DNA of 64,000 bases. Origin: Oceanomicrobium pacificus. GTDB taxonomy: Bacteria > Pseudomonadota > Alphaproteobacteria > Rhodobacterales > Rhodobacteraceae. Location of the stretch: contig NZ_WUWG01000003.1 in NCBI RefSeq assembly GCF_009833495.1, positions 62,001-126,000 of the forward strand. Direction: 5' to 3'. Each line of letters begins with the position of its first letter. Position 1 is the first letter of the stretch. Positions 43,073 through 51,698 of this stretch are shown one piece after another. A model generated the notes under the pieces. The model had not been told where the DNA came from. It saw only the letters and a list, made by a program, of their open reading frames with translations, and did not search any database. The position numbers and the translations under genes were made by a program.

Positions 43073-43188
43073 AGCGGGTGACCGAGGGGAAAGTCCCGCG
43101 CGTCAACTGGTCCGATGCCGCGGATGCGGGACATCCGGCCCATCGGGCAGATCCGGCGCAGGGCCGGATGGAGACAAGGAAAGACACG

Positions 43189-44970
43189 ATGAAACTTCGC
43201 TCGCAGCAGTGGTTCGACAATCCCGACAATCCGGGCATGACGGCGCTCTATCTGGAACGCTACCTCAATTACGGGATCACGCGCGAGGAACTGCAATCCG
43301 GCAAGCCGATCATCGGCATTGCCCAGACCGGATCGGACCTGTCGCCCTGCAACCGGCACCATGTGGAACTGGCAAAGCGGGTGCGCGACGGGATCGTGGC
43401 GGCAGGCGGCATCTGCATGGAATTTCCGGTCCATCCGATCCAGGAAACCGGCAAACGGCCGACCGCGGCGCTCGACCGGAACCTGGCCTATCTGGGCCTT
43501 GTCGAGGCGCTCTACGGCTACCCGCTCGACGGGGTCGTGCTGACAATCGGTTGCGACAAGACCACGCCCGCGCTCCTGATGGCGGCGGCGACCGTCAACA
43601 TCCCGGCCATCGCGCTGTCGGTCGGACCGATGCTGAACGGCTGGTATCGTGGCGAGCGGGCCGGGTCGGGCACCGCGATCTGGGACGCGCGCCAGAAGCT
43701 CGCGGCCGAGGAAATCAACTACGAGGAATTCATCGACATCGCGGCGGCCTCGGCCCCGTCGGTCGGGTATTGCAACACGATGGGCACCGCGACGACGATG
43801 AACTCGCTGGCCGAAGCGCTCGGCATGCAGCTGCCGGGCAGCGCGGCAATCCCCGCCCCCTACCGCGAACGCGGCCAGATTTCCTACGAGACCGGCCGTC
43901 GGATCGTGGAAATGGTGCACGAGGACCTGAAACCGTCCGACATCATGACGCGCGCGGCTTTCGAGAACGCGATTGTGGCCAACAGCGCCATCGGCGGGTC
44001 GACCAATGCGCCCATTCATCTCAACGGCGTGGCGCGGCATCTGGATGTGGAACTGACGAATGACGATTGGCAGCGGCTCGGCCACGAGATCCCGCTGCTC
44101 GTCGACCTGCAGCCCGCGGGCCGGTTCCTGGGCGAGGATTTCCACCGCGCCGGCGGCGTGCCGGGCGTTTTTGCCGAACTGATCGGTGCCGGCAAGCTGC
44201 CGAACCCCGATGCGCTCACCGTCACCGGCAAGAGCGTGGCCGAAAACTATGCGGATGCGGAAGTGACCGACCGGGAGGTGATCCGCAGCTTCGACGCGCC
44301 GCTGGTGGAGAAGGCCGGGTTCATCAACCTCAAGGGCAACCTGTTTGACAGTGCGATCATGAAGACCTCCGTCATTTCGCCGGAATTCCGTGACCGCTAC
44401 CTTTCGAACCCAGACGATCCCGATGCGTTCGAGGGCCGGGCCATCGTGTTCGACGGGCCGGAGGACTATCACGACCGGATCGACGATCCGGCGCTGGAGA
44501 TCGACGAACATTGCATCCTTGTGGTGCGCGGGACCGGCCCGATCGGCTATCCCGGCGGCGCGGAAGTGGTGAACATGCAGCCGCCGGCGGCGCTCATCAA
44601 GCGCGGGGTCCATTCGATGCCCTGCATTGGCGACGGGCGACAGTCGGGCACATCTGGCTCGCCCTCGATCCTGAATGCCTCGCCCGAAGCGGCGGCCATG
44701 GGTGGGCTGGCGCTCCTGAAGACCGGCGACCGGGTGCGGGTCGATCTGCGCGTCGGCAGCGCCAACATCCTGATCGATAATGCGGAACTGGCCGAACGCC
44801 GCGCGGCGCTCGAAGCGGCGGGCGGGTTCGCATTCCCCGAGCACCAGACGCCGTGGCAGGAAATCCAGCGGTCCATGGTCGACCAGTTCGACAAGGGCAT
44901 GGTCCTGAAACCGGCCGTGAAATACCAGCGTATCGCCCAGACCAAGGGCCTGCCGCGCGACAATCACTGA
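43189..44970 (+). CDS. IlvD/Edd-family sugar-acid dehydratase, arabinonate/xylonate dehydratase-like
   Basis: A 593-residue iron-sulfur dehydratase. Cluster cysteines are C54 ([11 protein letters not shown]), C122 ([10 protein letters not shown]) and C195 ([14 protein letters not shown]). All three sit at the same mutual spacing as in the [2Fe-2S] L-arabinonate dehydratase of Rhizobium, as I recall its cysteines 59, 127 and 200. The opening [20 protein letters not shown] is typical of pentonate dehydratases and not of IlvD. The reaction is aldonate to 2-keto-3-deoxyaldonate. ATG 43189 has AAGGAAAG upstream; an in-frame start at 43078 is in promoter DNA. It is divergent from rdhA and followed by a strong terminator. 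Pentonate, galactonate or fuconate are possible substrates; the last would complete the fucose route at 30-33 kb. Confidence 0.88.
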   Translation: MKLRSQQWFDNPDNPGMTALYLERYLNYGITREELQSGKPIIGIAQTGSDLSPCNRHHVELAKRVRDGIVAAGGICMEFPVHPIQETGKRPTAALDRNLAYLGLVEALYGYPLDGVVLTIGCDKTTPALLMAAATVNIPAIALSVGPMLNGWYRGERAGSGTAIWDARQKLAAEEINYEEFIDIAAASAPSVGYCNTMGTATTMNSLAEALGMQLPGSAAIPAPYRERGQISYETGRRIVEMVHEDLKPSDIMTRAAFENAIVANSAIGGSTNAPIHLNGVARHLDVELTNDDWQRLGHEIPLLVDLQPAGRFLGEDFHRAGGVPGVFAELIGAGKLPNPDALTVTGKSVAENYADAEVTDREVIRSFDAPLVEKAGFINLKGNLFDSAIMKTSVISPEFRDRYLSNPDDPDAFEGRAIVFDGPEDYHDRIDDPALEIDEHCILVVRGTGPIGYPGGAEVVNMQPPAALIKRGVHSMPCIGDGRQSGTSGSPSILNASPEAAAMGGLALLKTGDRVRVDLRVGSANILIDNAELAERRAALEAAGGFAFPEHQTPWQEIQRSMVDQFDKGMVLKPAVKYQRIAQTKGLPRDNH

Positions 44971-44993
44971 CGCGCCCCGCGATCCCGATACGG

Positions 44994-45019
44994 AAACGGC
45001 GCCTGCGCGGCGCCGTTTT
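44994..45019. terminator. Bidirectional intrinsic terminator
   Basis: AAACGGCGCC (44994-45003) and GGCGCCGTTT (45009-45018) form a perfect 10-bp stem with a 5-base loop. The T-run follows on the plus strand and, by symmetry of the A-run, on the minus strand too. It separates the converging dehydratase (stop 44970) and epimerase (stop 45019) genes. Confidence 0.9.
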
Positions 45020-46053
45020 CATGTCCGTTTGTCGCGCGGTCTGACCTGATAATAATCCCGGTACCAGTCGACGAAACGGCCGACACCGGTCCGGATGTCG
45101 GTCGCCGGACGTTTGCCGGTCAGATGTTCCAGAAGTCGTGTGTCGGCCCATGTGGCTTTCACGTCGCCGGCCTGCATCTCCATAAAATTCTTCTTCGCCT
45201 CCATCCCGAGCGCGTCCTCGATCGCCTCGATGAAGACCATCAACCGCACCGGATCGGCATTGCCGATATTGACGACCCGCCAGGGCGCGACGGGGCTGAG
45301 ACTGTCGAATTCCGGCACCTCTCCGCGCTCCTCGGTGCCGGGTGGCACCGCGTCGATCAAGCCGCGAATTCCGTCCGTCAAATCGTCGACATAGGTGAAG
45401 TCCCGCATCATGTCGCCATGGTTGTAGACGTCGATGGGCCGGCCTTCGAGCGTGTTGCGGGTGAATTTGAAGAGCGCCATGTCCGGCCGCCCCCACGGCC
45501 CGTAGACCGTGAAGAACCGGAACATGGTCACCGGCAGGTGGTAGAGATGGGCATAGGAATGCGCCATTGCCTCGTTGGCCTTCTTGGTCGCCGCATAGAA
45601 GGACATCTGGCTGTCGGCCTTGTCGCGCTCGGTATAGGGCATCGCCTCGTTCGCGCCGTAAACGGAGGAGGTCGAGGCCAGAAGCATATGTTTCGGCGGA
45701 TGGGCACGGGCAGCCTCCAGCAGCTCGTATGTGCCGATCAGGTTGGCCTCCAGATAGGAGCGCGGTGCCTCGATCGAATAGCGCACGCCCGCCTGCGCGG
45801 CGAGGTGGATGACAACATCCGGCTTTTCCGCCGCCATCAGGTCGATCAGGCACCCCGGTTCTTCCACCCGCGCATGCACCGAGCGGTATCCCGGCTGTTG
45901 AAGGAGCTGCTGCTCGCGCCGTTCCTTCAGCCGTACGTCATAATAGTCGGTCATCGCATCCTGTCCGATGACCCGCCACCCCTCCCGCAGGAGCTTTTGG
46001 CTGATGTTTGCGCCGATGAACCCGGCAGCGCCGGTGACCAGAGCCGTTGGCAT
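45019..46053 (-). CDS. NAD-dependent epimerase, probable UDP-glucuronate 4-epimerase
   Basis: A 344-residue extended SDR. The N-terminal loop ALVTGAAGFIGANISQKLL, the block LAAQAGVRYSIEAPRSYLEANLIGT, the catalytic SFYAATKKANE (tyrosine and lysine), and FFTVYGPWGRPDMALFKFT are the pattern of UDP-glucuronate/UDP-galacturonate 4-epimerases such as LpsL and WbnF. The product UDP-galacturonate would feed the polysaccharide locus that begins here. It is followed by a two-way terminator; upstream lies a tandem repeat of ATTTCAAT and the end of the glycosyltransferase gene at 46151. Confidence 0.88.
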   Translation of the reverse strand: MPTALVTGAAGFIGANISQKLLREGWRVIGQDAMTDYYDVRLKERREQQLLQQPGYRSVHARVEEPGCLIDLMAAEKPDVVIHLAAQAGVRYSIEAPRSYLEANLIGTYELLEAARAHPPKHMLLASTSSVYGANEAMPYTERDKADSQMSFYAATKKANEAMAHSYAHLYHLPVTMFRFFTVYGPWGRPDMALFKFTRNTLEGRPIDVYNHGDMMRDFTYVDDLTDGIRGLIDAVPPGTEERGEVPEFDSLSPVAPWRVVNIGNADPVRLMVFIEAIEDALGMEAKKNFMEMQAGDVKATWADTRLLEHLTGKRPATDIRTGVGRFVDWYRDYYQVRPRDKRT

Positions 46054-46103
46054 GGCGTGTCCTTCCCTCTTGGCGGCGTGAGGATCAGGTTCTCAAGAAG
46101 CTG

Positions 46104-46121
46104 ATTTCAATAAATTTCAAT
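46104..46121. repeat. Tandem ATTTCAAT repeat with 10-base period upstream of the epimerase gene
   Basis: ATTTCAAT occurs at 46104-46111 and 46114-46121, exactly one helical turn apart, 51 bases before the epimerase start codon. It may be a regulator site or an upstream promoter element. Confidence 0.45.
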
Positions 46122-46133
46122 GCATAGCGTGTC

Positions 46134-46152
46134 GAGTATCATCCAGATACTC
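46134..46152 (-). terminator. Hairpin at the end of the glycosyltransferase gene
   Basis: GAGTATC (46134-46140) pairs perfectly with GATACTC (46146-46152) around ATCCA, touching the stop codon of the gene ending at 46151. No T-run follows on the minus strand, so termination there is uncertain. Confidence 0.4.
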
Positions 46153-47305
46153 AATTTTCGTCAGTGGTTTCCAGTCCGATCGTGGTGAGGATGGTCCGGT
46201 TTACGGCGTGGACATCGTAGACGTTTTCGGCGCGCGCCCGCCCGGCCGCGCCGTGCGCCGCCGCCAATTCAGAGTCATCGAGATAGCGTGCCATGGCCGC
46301 CGCAAGGGCTTCCGCGTCGCCCTGCGGCACCACAAACCCGGTCTGACCCTCGACCACCGTGGTCCCGCACCCCGGTGCATCGGTTGTGATGACCGCGCGG
46401 CCCGTCGCCATGGCTTCGAGGATCGTGCGCGGAACGCCCTCGCGCAGCATGGTGGGCAACACGAAAACGGATGCATCTCGCAGATAGGGGCGCACGTCGC
46501 GTGTCTCCCCCAGATGCGAAAAAAGCTCCTCGCTCGTCCAGCGGTCCATCTCGTCCACCGTTACAGCGTCAGGATTGCTGTCGAACGGGCCGAGAAGCCG
46601 GATGTCGGGGGTGCGGCCTTGCGCCTTCAACAGCCGCGCCGCATCCGCGAGCACCGCTACACCCTTCGATTTCAGGAGCCGCGCCACCATCAGGAAACGC
46701 GGCGGCCCGTCGGGCACGGGGCATTGGGCGAACCGCTCCGTGTCGATGCCCGACCCTGCAACGCGCACCAGCGGCACATGGTCCGGCACCAGACGGTAGG
46801 CGCGGATATCCTCATCCTCACTCGGATTGTAGGTAAACGCCGCCTCCACGTTCCGCAGCCCGATCCGGTGGAGCCGGATTGTGACCGCGCGGATCATGGC
46901 CCGCCGCCCGGTCGGGTACGGATCAATGAATGCATAGCCCAGACCTGTGAAAAGCGCGAAGGCTCGGCCGATGCCGGTCAGACGCGACGCCATGCAGCCG
47001 TAGACAATGGGTTTCATCGTATAGGGCAGGACGACATCGGGCCGTTCGCGCCGCAGCAGGCCCATCAGGTCGCGCAGCGTGGCAAGGTCGGCCACCGGAT
47101 TGGTGCCCGTCCGGTTCATCCGCACATGGGCGTGACGGATGCCGTTTTCTTCCAGAATGAGCGCCGTGCGCGCATCGATATCCGGCGCGACGGCGACCAC
47201 CTCATGCCCCTGCGCCACCATCCGCTTGAGCAGTTGCAGGCGGAAATTCACCAAAGACCAGCCGAACCCGGCGATCACGGCGACTTTCTGGGGCTTGGGG
47301 GTCAT
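46151..47305 (-). CDS. Family 4 (GT-B) glycosyltransferase
   Basis: A 384-residue GT-B enzyme of the glycosyltransferase group 1 type. Seen are the N-terminal GFGWSLVNFRLQLLKRMVAQGHEV, VLPYTMKPIVYGCMASRLTG in the acceptor domain, FLMVARLLKSKGVAVLADAARL in the donor domain, and LREGVPRTILEAMATGRAVITTDAPGC, the EX7E-like region. It is similar in layout to transferases that act on undecaprenyl-linked N-acetylamino sugars, such as PglA. It presumably adds a sugar to a lipid-linked precursor at the cytoplasmic face. It lies between the dehydratase gene and the epimerase gene on the minus strand. Confidence 0.85.
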   Translation of the reverse strand: MTPKPQKVAVIAGFGWSLVNFRLQLLKRMVAQGHEVVAVAPDIDARTALILEENGIRHAHVRMNRTGTNPVADLATLRDLMGLLRRERPDVVLPYTMKPIVYGCMASRLTGIGRAFALFTGLGYAFIDPYPTGRRAMIRAVTIRLHRIGLRNVEAAFTYNPSEDEDIRAYRLVPDHVPLVRVAGSGIDTERFAQCPVPDGPPRFLMVARLLKSKGVAVLADAARLLKAQGRTPDIRLLGPFDSNPDAVTVDEMDRWTSEELFSHLGETRDVRPYLRDASVFVLPTMLREGVPRTILEAMATGRAVITTDAPGCGTTVVEGQTGFVVPQGDAEALAAAMARYLDDSELAAAHGAAGRARAENVYDVHAVNRTILTTIGLETTDEN

Positions 47306-47438
47306 GGGCGGGTCCGCTCGGGCAACAGGTCAAAGGGATGGGTGCCCGGTTCCGGGCAGATTGGGTGCAGTCTAGCAGGGAGGTCCGCCCGCGTCGCGCC
47401 CTGCCGGGGGACGCGGCGCGGACGGCGCAGGCAAAGGC

Positions 47439-49439
47439 TCAGGCGGCGGCGGTCTGCGACCGTCCGCCAGGGCATTCGGGCGCGTAACCCGGCACGAGGT
47501 CCGACAGGATCGCGATGACGCCCGCGGCATCTCCGTCGCGCGCCGTGGCTTCCAGATCCGCCATGGCCGACTGGAGCTTCGACAGCGGCACGCCGGCCGG
47601 CGCGGCCGCCCGGACACCCTCGATGGAGCTTTCGCGCACGGTTTCCGCGCTGTCGAACAGTTCCTCGAAGAGCTTCTCGCCCTGACGGATGCCGACAATC
47701 TCGATGTCGATATCCTTGCCCGGGCGCAGACCGGCAAGCCGGATCATCCGCTGGGCCACGTCCATGATCCGCACCGGTTCACCCATATCGAGGACGAAGA
47801 TCTCACCCTTGCCTATCTGGTCCTGCAGCCCGTGGGCCGAGGCCAGTAGCGTCAGTTCCACCGCCTCGCGGATGGTCATGAAGAACCGCTCCATCCTTGG
47901 GTCGGTCACGGTGAGCGGGCCGCCCATCATGATCTGGCGCTGGAAGAGCGGGATGAGAGACCCCGACGAGCCGAGCACATTGCCGAAGCGCACGGTCATG
48001 AAGCGCGTGCCGCCGCACATCGGCTCGGACGATCGGTCGAGCGCCTGACCGTAAAACTCCGCCACACGCTTCGTGGCCCCCATCACATTCGTGGTGTTCA
48101 CCGCCTTGTCCGTAGAGACCTGAACCATCGCAAGCGCCTGATGGCGGCAAGCGGCGTCAGCCACGTTGCGCGCGCCGATCGCATTGGTCAGAACGCCCTC
48201 GCACGGGTTTGCTTCGACCATTGGCACATGTTTGAGCGCCGCCGCGTTGAACACAAGTTCGGGGCGGTGCGCATCGAAGATCCGCATGATCCGCTCGCGG
48301 TCGCGAATGTCGCAGATCTCGGCAAAGACCGGCACTGCGGCGTAGGATTGCCGCAGGTCCATATCGACCGCATAGAGGTTGTATTCGCAATTCTCGACCA
48401 GCACGATTTCCGCCGGTGCGAGCGACGCGATCTGGCGCGACAATTCCTTGCCGATGGAGCCGCCTGCGCCCGTCACCAGCACCCGGCGACCCTGCACCAT
48501 CCGGCGCAGGCTGCCGCGGTTGATCTGCTTTTGCGGGCGCGGCAGCACGTCCATCACGTCGACCTCGCGCACGGTTGTGCCGTTCGGATCGTCCGTCACA
48601 TCCTGCAATTCGCCGAGGCCCGGCAGCTTGGCGACCTTGATCGCCTTGCGATCGGCCCAGTCGAGAAGCTTCTGAAACTCGTCGGATTCATACTGGGTGA
48701 CAGGCTGGGTCAGGACAAGCTTGCGTGGCCGGATGCCTTCGGCCTCCATCCGCGCAAGTGCGGTGTCGATATCGCGGATCGATCCCAAGATCGGCACGTC
48801 ATGGAAGAAGAGCCCTTGCGTTTCGCGGTTGTCGTCGAGAATGCCGACCGGTGCATGCGTGGCATTGCGGTCGCGCAGGACCGCGCGCAGGAAGAGGTCA
48901 CAGGATGCGCCCGTGCCCACAAGCAGGGTCGGGATGCCGGCGCGTGCCGGGGTCTGTTCCGCCGGGCGGACGAAGAAGAACTCGCCACGGCGCGCCGCGA
49001 CCCGCAGGCCGCCGAAAATCGGCACAGCAATGAAGAACTGGACGACAAAGACCGTTGCCCAGACGCCCGGACTGCCGCTCAGCGCGATCCACAGCAGCCC
49101 CGCGATGAGGCAGGTCGCAAACGCGCCTTTCACGATCGATGCAATGTCGCGCAACGAGACGGAGGCCAGATGCCGCCGGTAGAGCCCGAAGACGGGAAGC
49201 GCCGCCGCAGTGCTGGCGAGCGTGATCGCGACAAGCGCTGCCGCAACGCTCCAATTGGTCCAGCCGACCTGCAACAGCATGGCCAGCAAAACGGCACCAG
49301 CGGACCCGACCAGATCGGCCACGAAGAGCCGGCGGTTGGACCGGATTTCCTTTGTCGAGCGTTCGACACAATTCTGAATGAGAGCCGGCACGCGCAATGC
49401 GCTCCGGCCAGGGTGAAATACCCCTTGGGTCGCGGCCAT
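47439..49439 (-). CDS. Membrane-bound CapD/PglF-type nucleotide-sugar 4,6-dehydratase
   Basis: A 666-residue inner-membrane protein. About four hydrophobic helices lie at residues 40-140; a first Rossmann-like CoA-binding domain (TLLVGTGASCDLFLRAVL) lies near 175-290; and the catalytic SDR domain begins with VLVTGAGGSIGKELSRQIA near 320. It has EICDIRDRERI, AALKHVPMVEANP and the VSTDKAVNTTNVMGATKR active site in which TDK replaces the usual tyrosine motif. Such enzymes turn UDP-GlcNAc into the 4-keto-6-deoxy sugar, the first step to bacillosamine-like and other 4-amino sugars. ATG 49439 has GGGG upstream; longer in-frame starts enter the intergenic region. Partner aminotransferase, deacetylase and formyltransferase genes follow at 49.8-52.6 kb. 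Confidence 0.92.
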   Translation of the reverse strand: MAATQGVFHPGRSALRVPALIQNCVERSTKEIRSNRRLFVADLVGSAGAVLLAMLLQVGWTNWSVAAALVAITLASTAAALPVFGLYRRHLASVSLRDIASIVKGAFATCLIAGLLWIALSGSPGVWATVFVVQFFIAVPIFGGLRVAARRGEFFFVRPAEQTPARAGIPTLLVGTGASCDLFLRAVLRDRNATHAPVGILDDNRETQGLFFHDVPILGSIRDIDTALARMEAEGIRPRKLVLTQPVTQYESDEFQKLLDWADRKAIKVAKLPGLGELQDVTDDPNGTTVREVDVMDVLPRPQKQINRGSLRRMVQGRRVLVTGAGGSIGKELSRQIASLAPAEIVLVENCEYNLYAVDMDLRQSYAAVPVFAEICDIRDRERIMRIFDAHRPELVFNAAALKHVPMVEANPCEGVLTNAIGARNVADAACRHQALAMVQVSTDKAVNTTNVMGATKRVAEFYGQALDRSSEPMCGGTRFMTVRFGNVLGSSGSLIPLFQRQIMMGGPLTVTDPRMERFFMTIREAVELTLLASAHGLQDQIGKGEIFVLDMGEPVRIMDVAQRMIRLAGLRPGKDIDIEIVGIRQGEKLFEELFDSAETVRESSIEGVRAAAPAGVPLSKLQSAMADLEATARDGDAAGVIAILSDLVPGYAPECPGGRSQTAAA

Positions 49440-49846
49440 CGTAAACCCCACAATCGCTACACCACTAGGCCCGAAAAAACACTCGGACCGCGAAATAGTT
49501 ACAGTCGATAGGCCTGGACACTGCGCACGGCGGCGCATGCCAACATATAATCTTTTTTTTGGATAAACGGCGGGCCGAGCACATGGCCTCGATCCGTTTG
49601 CCCCCACGTCTCAAACGATAGTCAAAGGCATCTAAAATTGAAACCAATTTCTACCTTACGGCGCGGTCGCTGACGCAGCTGTGAACTGTGCAGTTGCAGC
49701 AGATTTGGAATTTTCAAATGAATTCAGCGGATTGAGCGCTAGGCTGGGCGCCAGAACCGTGCCGCGATTTGCACTGATTTTGTGCAGTTGCGCACATGTG
49801 TCCAGAGGCTGTGCAGCGATCAACCGTGATCCGGTGAAACCCGCCG
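49440..49846. other. 407-bp gene-free region with AT-rich blocks and TGTGCAG repeats
   Basis: No coding sequence is convincing here. It should hold the promoter of the dehydratase gene. Features seen are a run of nine T (from about 49550), AT-rich blocks at 49630-49660 and 49700-49725, and three copies of TGTGCAG: 49687, 49781 and 49810. The first two are extended to TGTGCAGTTGC. The copy at 49781 can also fold as TGTGC/GCACA (49781-49796). Base composition differs from the surroundings. The function is unknown; a target for an exopolysaccharide regulator such as a Ros/MucR protein is a guess. Confidence 0.5.
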
Positions 49847-51025
49847 TCAGCGCGCGAGCGCCTGATTCCCGATCTCTTTGAGCGCGGTCCCCAGTGCGCC
49901 CAGTTCATCCGGACAAAAGCTCGGATCGACAAGGAAGGCGAGCGACGTTTCGCCCAGTTCCCGCGCGACCGGCAGGGGCGCCATCGCGCCGCACGTCGCG
50001 GCAAAGACCTTTTCGCGGTAGATCTCGGAACAGCTGCCGGAGAAGGCGCGGAAACCGTTTTCGGTCAGGCTTGAGATGATCCGGTCGCGGGTCCATCCCT
50101 TTGCCAGACGGTCCGGCCGGACAAAGGCATAGGCGCGGTACCAGCCATGGGTGAGCGCCGGACCGGGCTTCGGGCAGCGAAAGAGCGGATGATCACCCAA
50201 AGCATCGAACAGCGCGGCGGCATTTGCGGCCCGCGCGGCCTGCCAGTCGTCGAGTTTCTGCAATTGCCGACGTCCGATCGCCGCGGACAGACCCGTCATC
50301 CGGTAATTGGTGCCGGGATGGTCGTGCAGCCAGCGAAAACCCGGCGGGTGGTCGCGCCTGTGGACCTCGGCATGGTCCTTGCCGTGATCCTTGAAGCTCC
50401 ATGCCTGTCGCCAGAGGTCCGGATCATCGGTGACGAGCATCCCGCCCTCGCCACCGGTCGACATGATCTTGTCCTGACAGAAGGAGAATGAGCCAAAGGT
50501 CCCGAAGGTCCCGACCGGGCGCGAGCCGATGCGTGCGCCATGCGCCTGTGCGCAATCCTCGACCACCCAGAGCCCGTGCGCCGCGGCCAGTTCCATGATC
50601 CCCGGCATGTCGCAGGGCCAACCGGCGAGATGGACCGGGATGATGCCGCGGGTGCGCGGTGTGATCGCGGCCTCGATGCTCGCGGGCGTGATGTTCTGGC
50701 TGTCGGGATCGACCTCGGCGAAGACCGGCGTTGCTCCGAAGAGGAGAACGCAGGAAGCGGAGGCCACGAAGCTGCGCGGTGTGACGATCACTTCGTCACC
50801 CGGTTGCAACCCGAGGCATTGGAGCGCGAGGTTCAGCGTCAGACTGCCATTGGCCAGCGCGATGGCGTGGCGCGCGCCGGTATAGGCGGCAAACTCGGCC
50901 TCGAAAGCCGACACGTCCGGCCCGGTCCAGGCATTAACCTTGCCGGATTCCAGAAGGGCGGTGACAGCGGCGATCTCATCCGCCGCATAGTGGGGCCATT
51001 GTCCCATCAGTGCCTCATGCGACAT
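49847..51025 (-). CDS. DegT/DnrJ/EryC1-family sugar aminotransferase
   Basis: A 392-residue PLP enzyme that aminates keto-sugar nucleotides. K186 in SFSFCQDKIMSTGGEGG is the internal aldimine lysine, D157 in VVEDCAQAHG binds the PLP nitrogen, and ANGSLTLNLALQCLGLQPGDEV and ALQCL-type helix are typical. The ATG at 51025 (ATG 51007 is an alternative) lies within the 3' end of the deacetylase gene, so the two are coupled. With the CapD-type dehydratase it would make a 4-amino-4,6-dideoxy sugar, as PglE does in bacillosamine synthesis. It is last of a four-gene overlapping minus-strand operon. Confidence 0.9.
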   Translation of the reverse strand: MSHEALMGQWPHYAADEIAAVTALLESGKVNAWTGPDVSAFEAEFAAYTGARHAIALANGSLTLNLALQCLGLQPGDEVIVTPRSFVASASCVLLFGATPVFAEVDPDSQNITPASIEAAITPRTRGIIPVHLAGWPCDMPGIMELAAAHGLWVVEDCAQAHGARIGSRPVGTFGTFGSFSFCQDKIMSTGGEGGMLVTDDPDLWRQAWSFKDHGKDHAEVHRRDHPPGFRWLHDHPGTNYRMTGLSAAIGRRQLQKLDDWQAARAANAAALFDALGDHPLFRCPKPGPALTHGWYRAYAFVRPDRLAKGWTRDRIISSLTENGFRAFSGSCSEIYREKVFAATCGAMAPLPVARELGETSLAFLVDPSFCPDELGALGTALKEIGNQALAR

Positions 51026-51698
51026 GGCGGACGAGGACGAACCCCTCCGCCGCCTGTTTGTGGACGGTTGCGCCGCGCAGGGTGGCGAGCGCGCGGAGCG
51101 CCTCGACCGACCGTTCATGCGGCGCGGGTTTCACCTGGCTCTCGAAAGCGGCGAACGCGCCGAGTTTCCGGTCGAGCGTATCCGACACGTCCACAAAGAC
51201 ATTGGGCACGAAGGCCGGCGTCAGATAGGGCGCGTTCCAGTTCGTCTCCGACAGGGTCTCATAGGCCAGCAGCGTCGCCGGATAGTCCGCCTGATGCGGC
51301 CGGCTCGCGACGAGCGTCGACAGGAAGACAAGCTGGTGGTCGAGATGGATGTCGCCCGGATGTGGCGCGAAGATCAGGTCGGGCCCGAGATCGGCAACAA
51401 GGCCGCCGATTGCGCCGTTGACGGCCCCGTGCGGATGCTCGCCCAGCGCCGCCGCCGGCAGGTCGAGCCAGTGCGTCCGCGTCACGCCGAGCACGGCATG
51501 GGCGGCGGCGGCCTCCGCCCGGACACTGGCAACCATGTCGTCGGAGAATTGCGGCGGTTGGCCCCGGGTGGCCACGCAGACATGCACCTCCCGCCCGGCA
51601 TCGGCGAGCCGTGCCATGGTGCCGCCAACGCCCAAAACCTCGTCATCGGGATGTGGTGCGATCACGAGCACCGGTCCGGTGCCGGACAGGATATCCAT
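51015..51698 (-). CDS. PIG-L/LmbE-family zinc-dependent sugar N-deacetylase
   Basis: A 227-residue enzyme with the PIG-L zinc motif VIAPHPDDEVLGVGG at residues about 12-26 and the second histidine pair in FAPHPGDIHLDHQL. The family removes N-acetyl groups from GlcNAc-type sugars. ATG 51698 has a perfect AAGGAGG upstream and overlaps the formyltransferase stop as TGATG. Operon neighbours are a formyltransferase and an aminotransferase, which suggests that it exposes an amine for formylation or for other modification of the repeat unit sugar. No signal peptide, so cytoplasmic. Confidence 0.88.
   Translation of the reverse strand: MDILSGTGPVLVIAPHPDDEVLGVGGTMARLADAGREVHVCVATRGQPPQFSDDMVASVRAEAAAAHAVLGVTRTHWLDLPAAALGEHPHGAVNGAIGGLVADLGPDLIFAPHPGDIHLDHQLVFLSTLVASRPHQADYPATLLAYETLSETNWNAPYLTPAFVPNVFVDVSDTLDRKLGAFAAFESQVKPAPHERSVEALRALATLRGATVHKQAAEGFVLVRHVA

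Noticed and set aside
42942-43188. Cobalamin riboswitch upstream of the B12-dependent dehalogenase
   Set aside because: No B12-box-like conserved core or extended folded leader could be recognised on the minus strand.
47343-47358. Hairpin TGCCCGG/CCGGGCA between the dehydratase and glycosyltransferase genes
   Set aside because: The effective stem is 6 bp, no T-run follows in either direction, and similar palindromes are frequent at this GC content.
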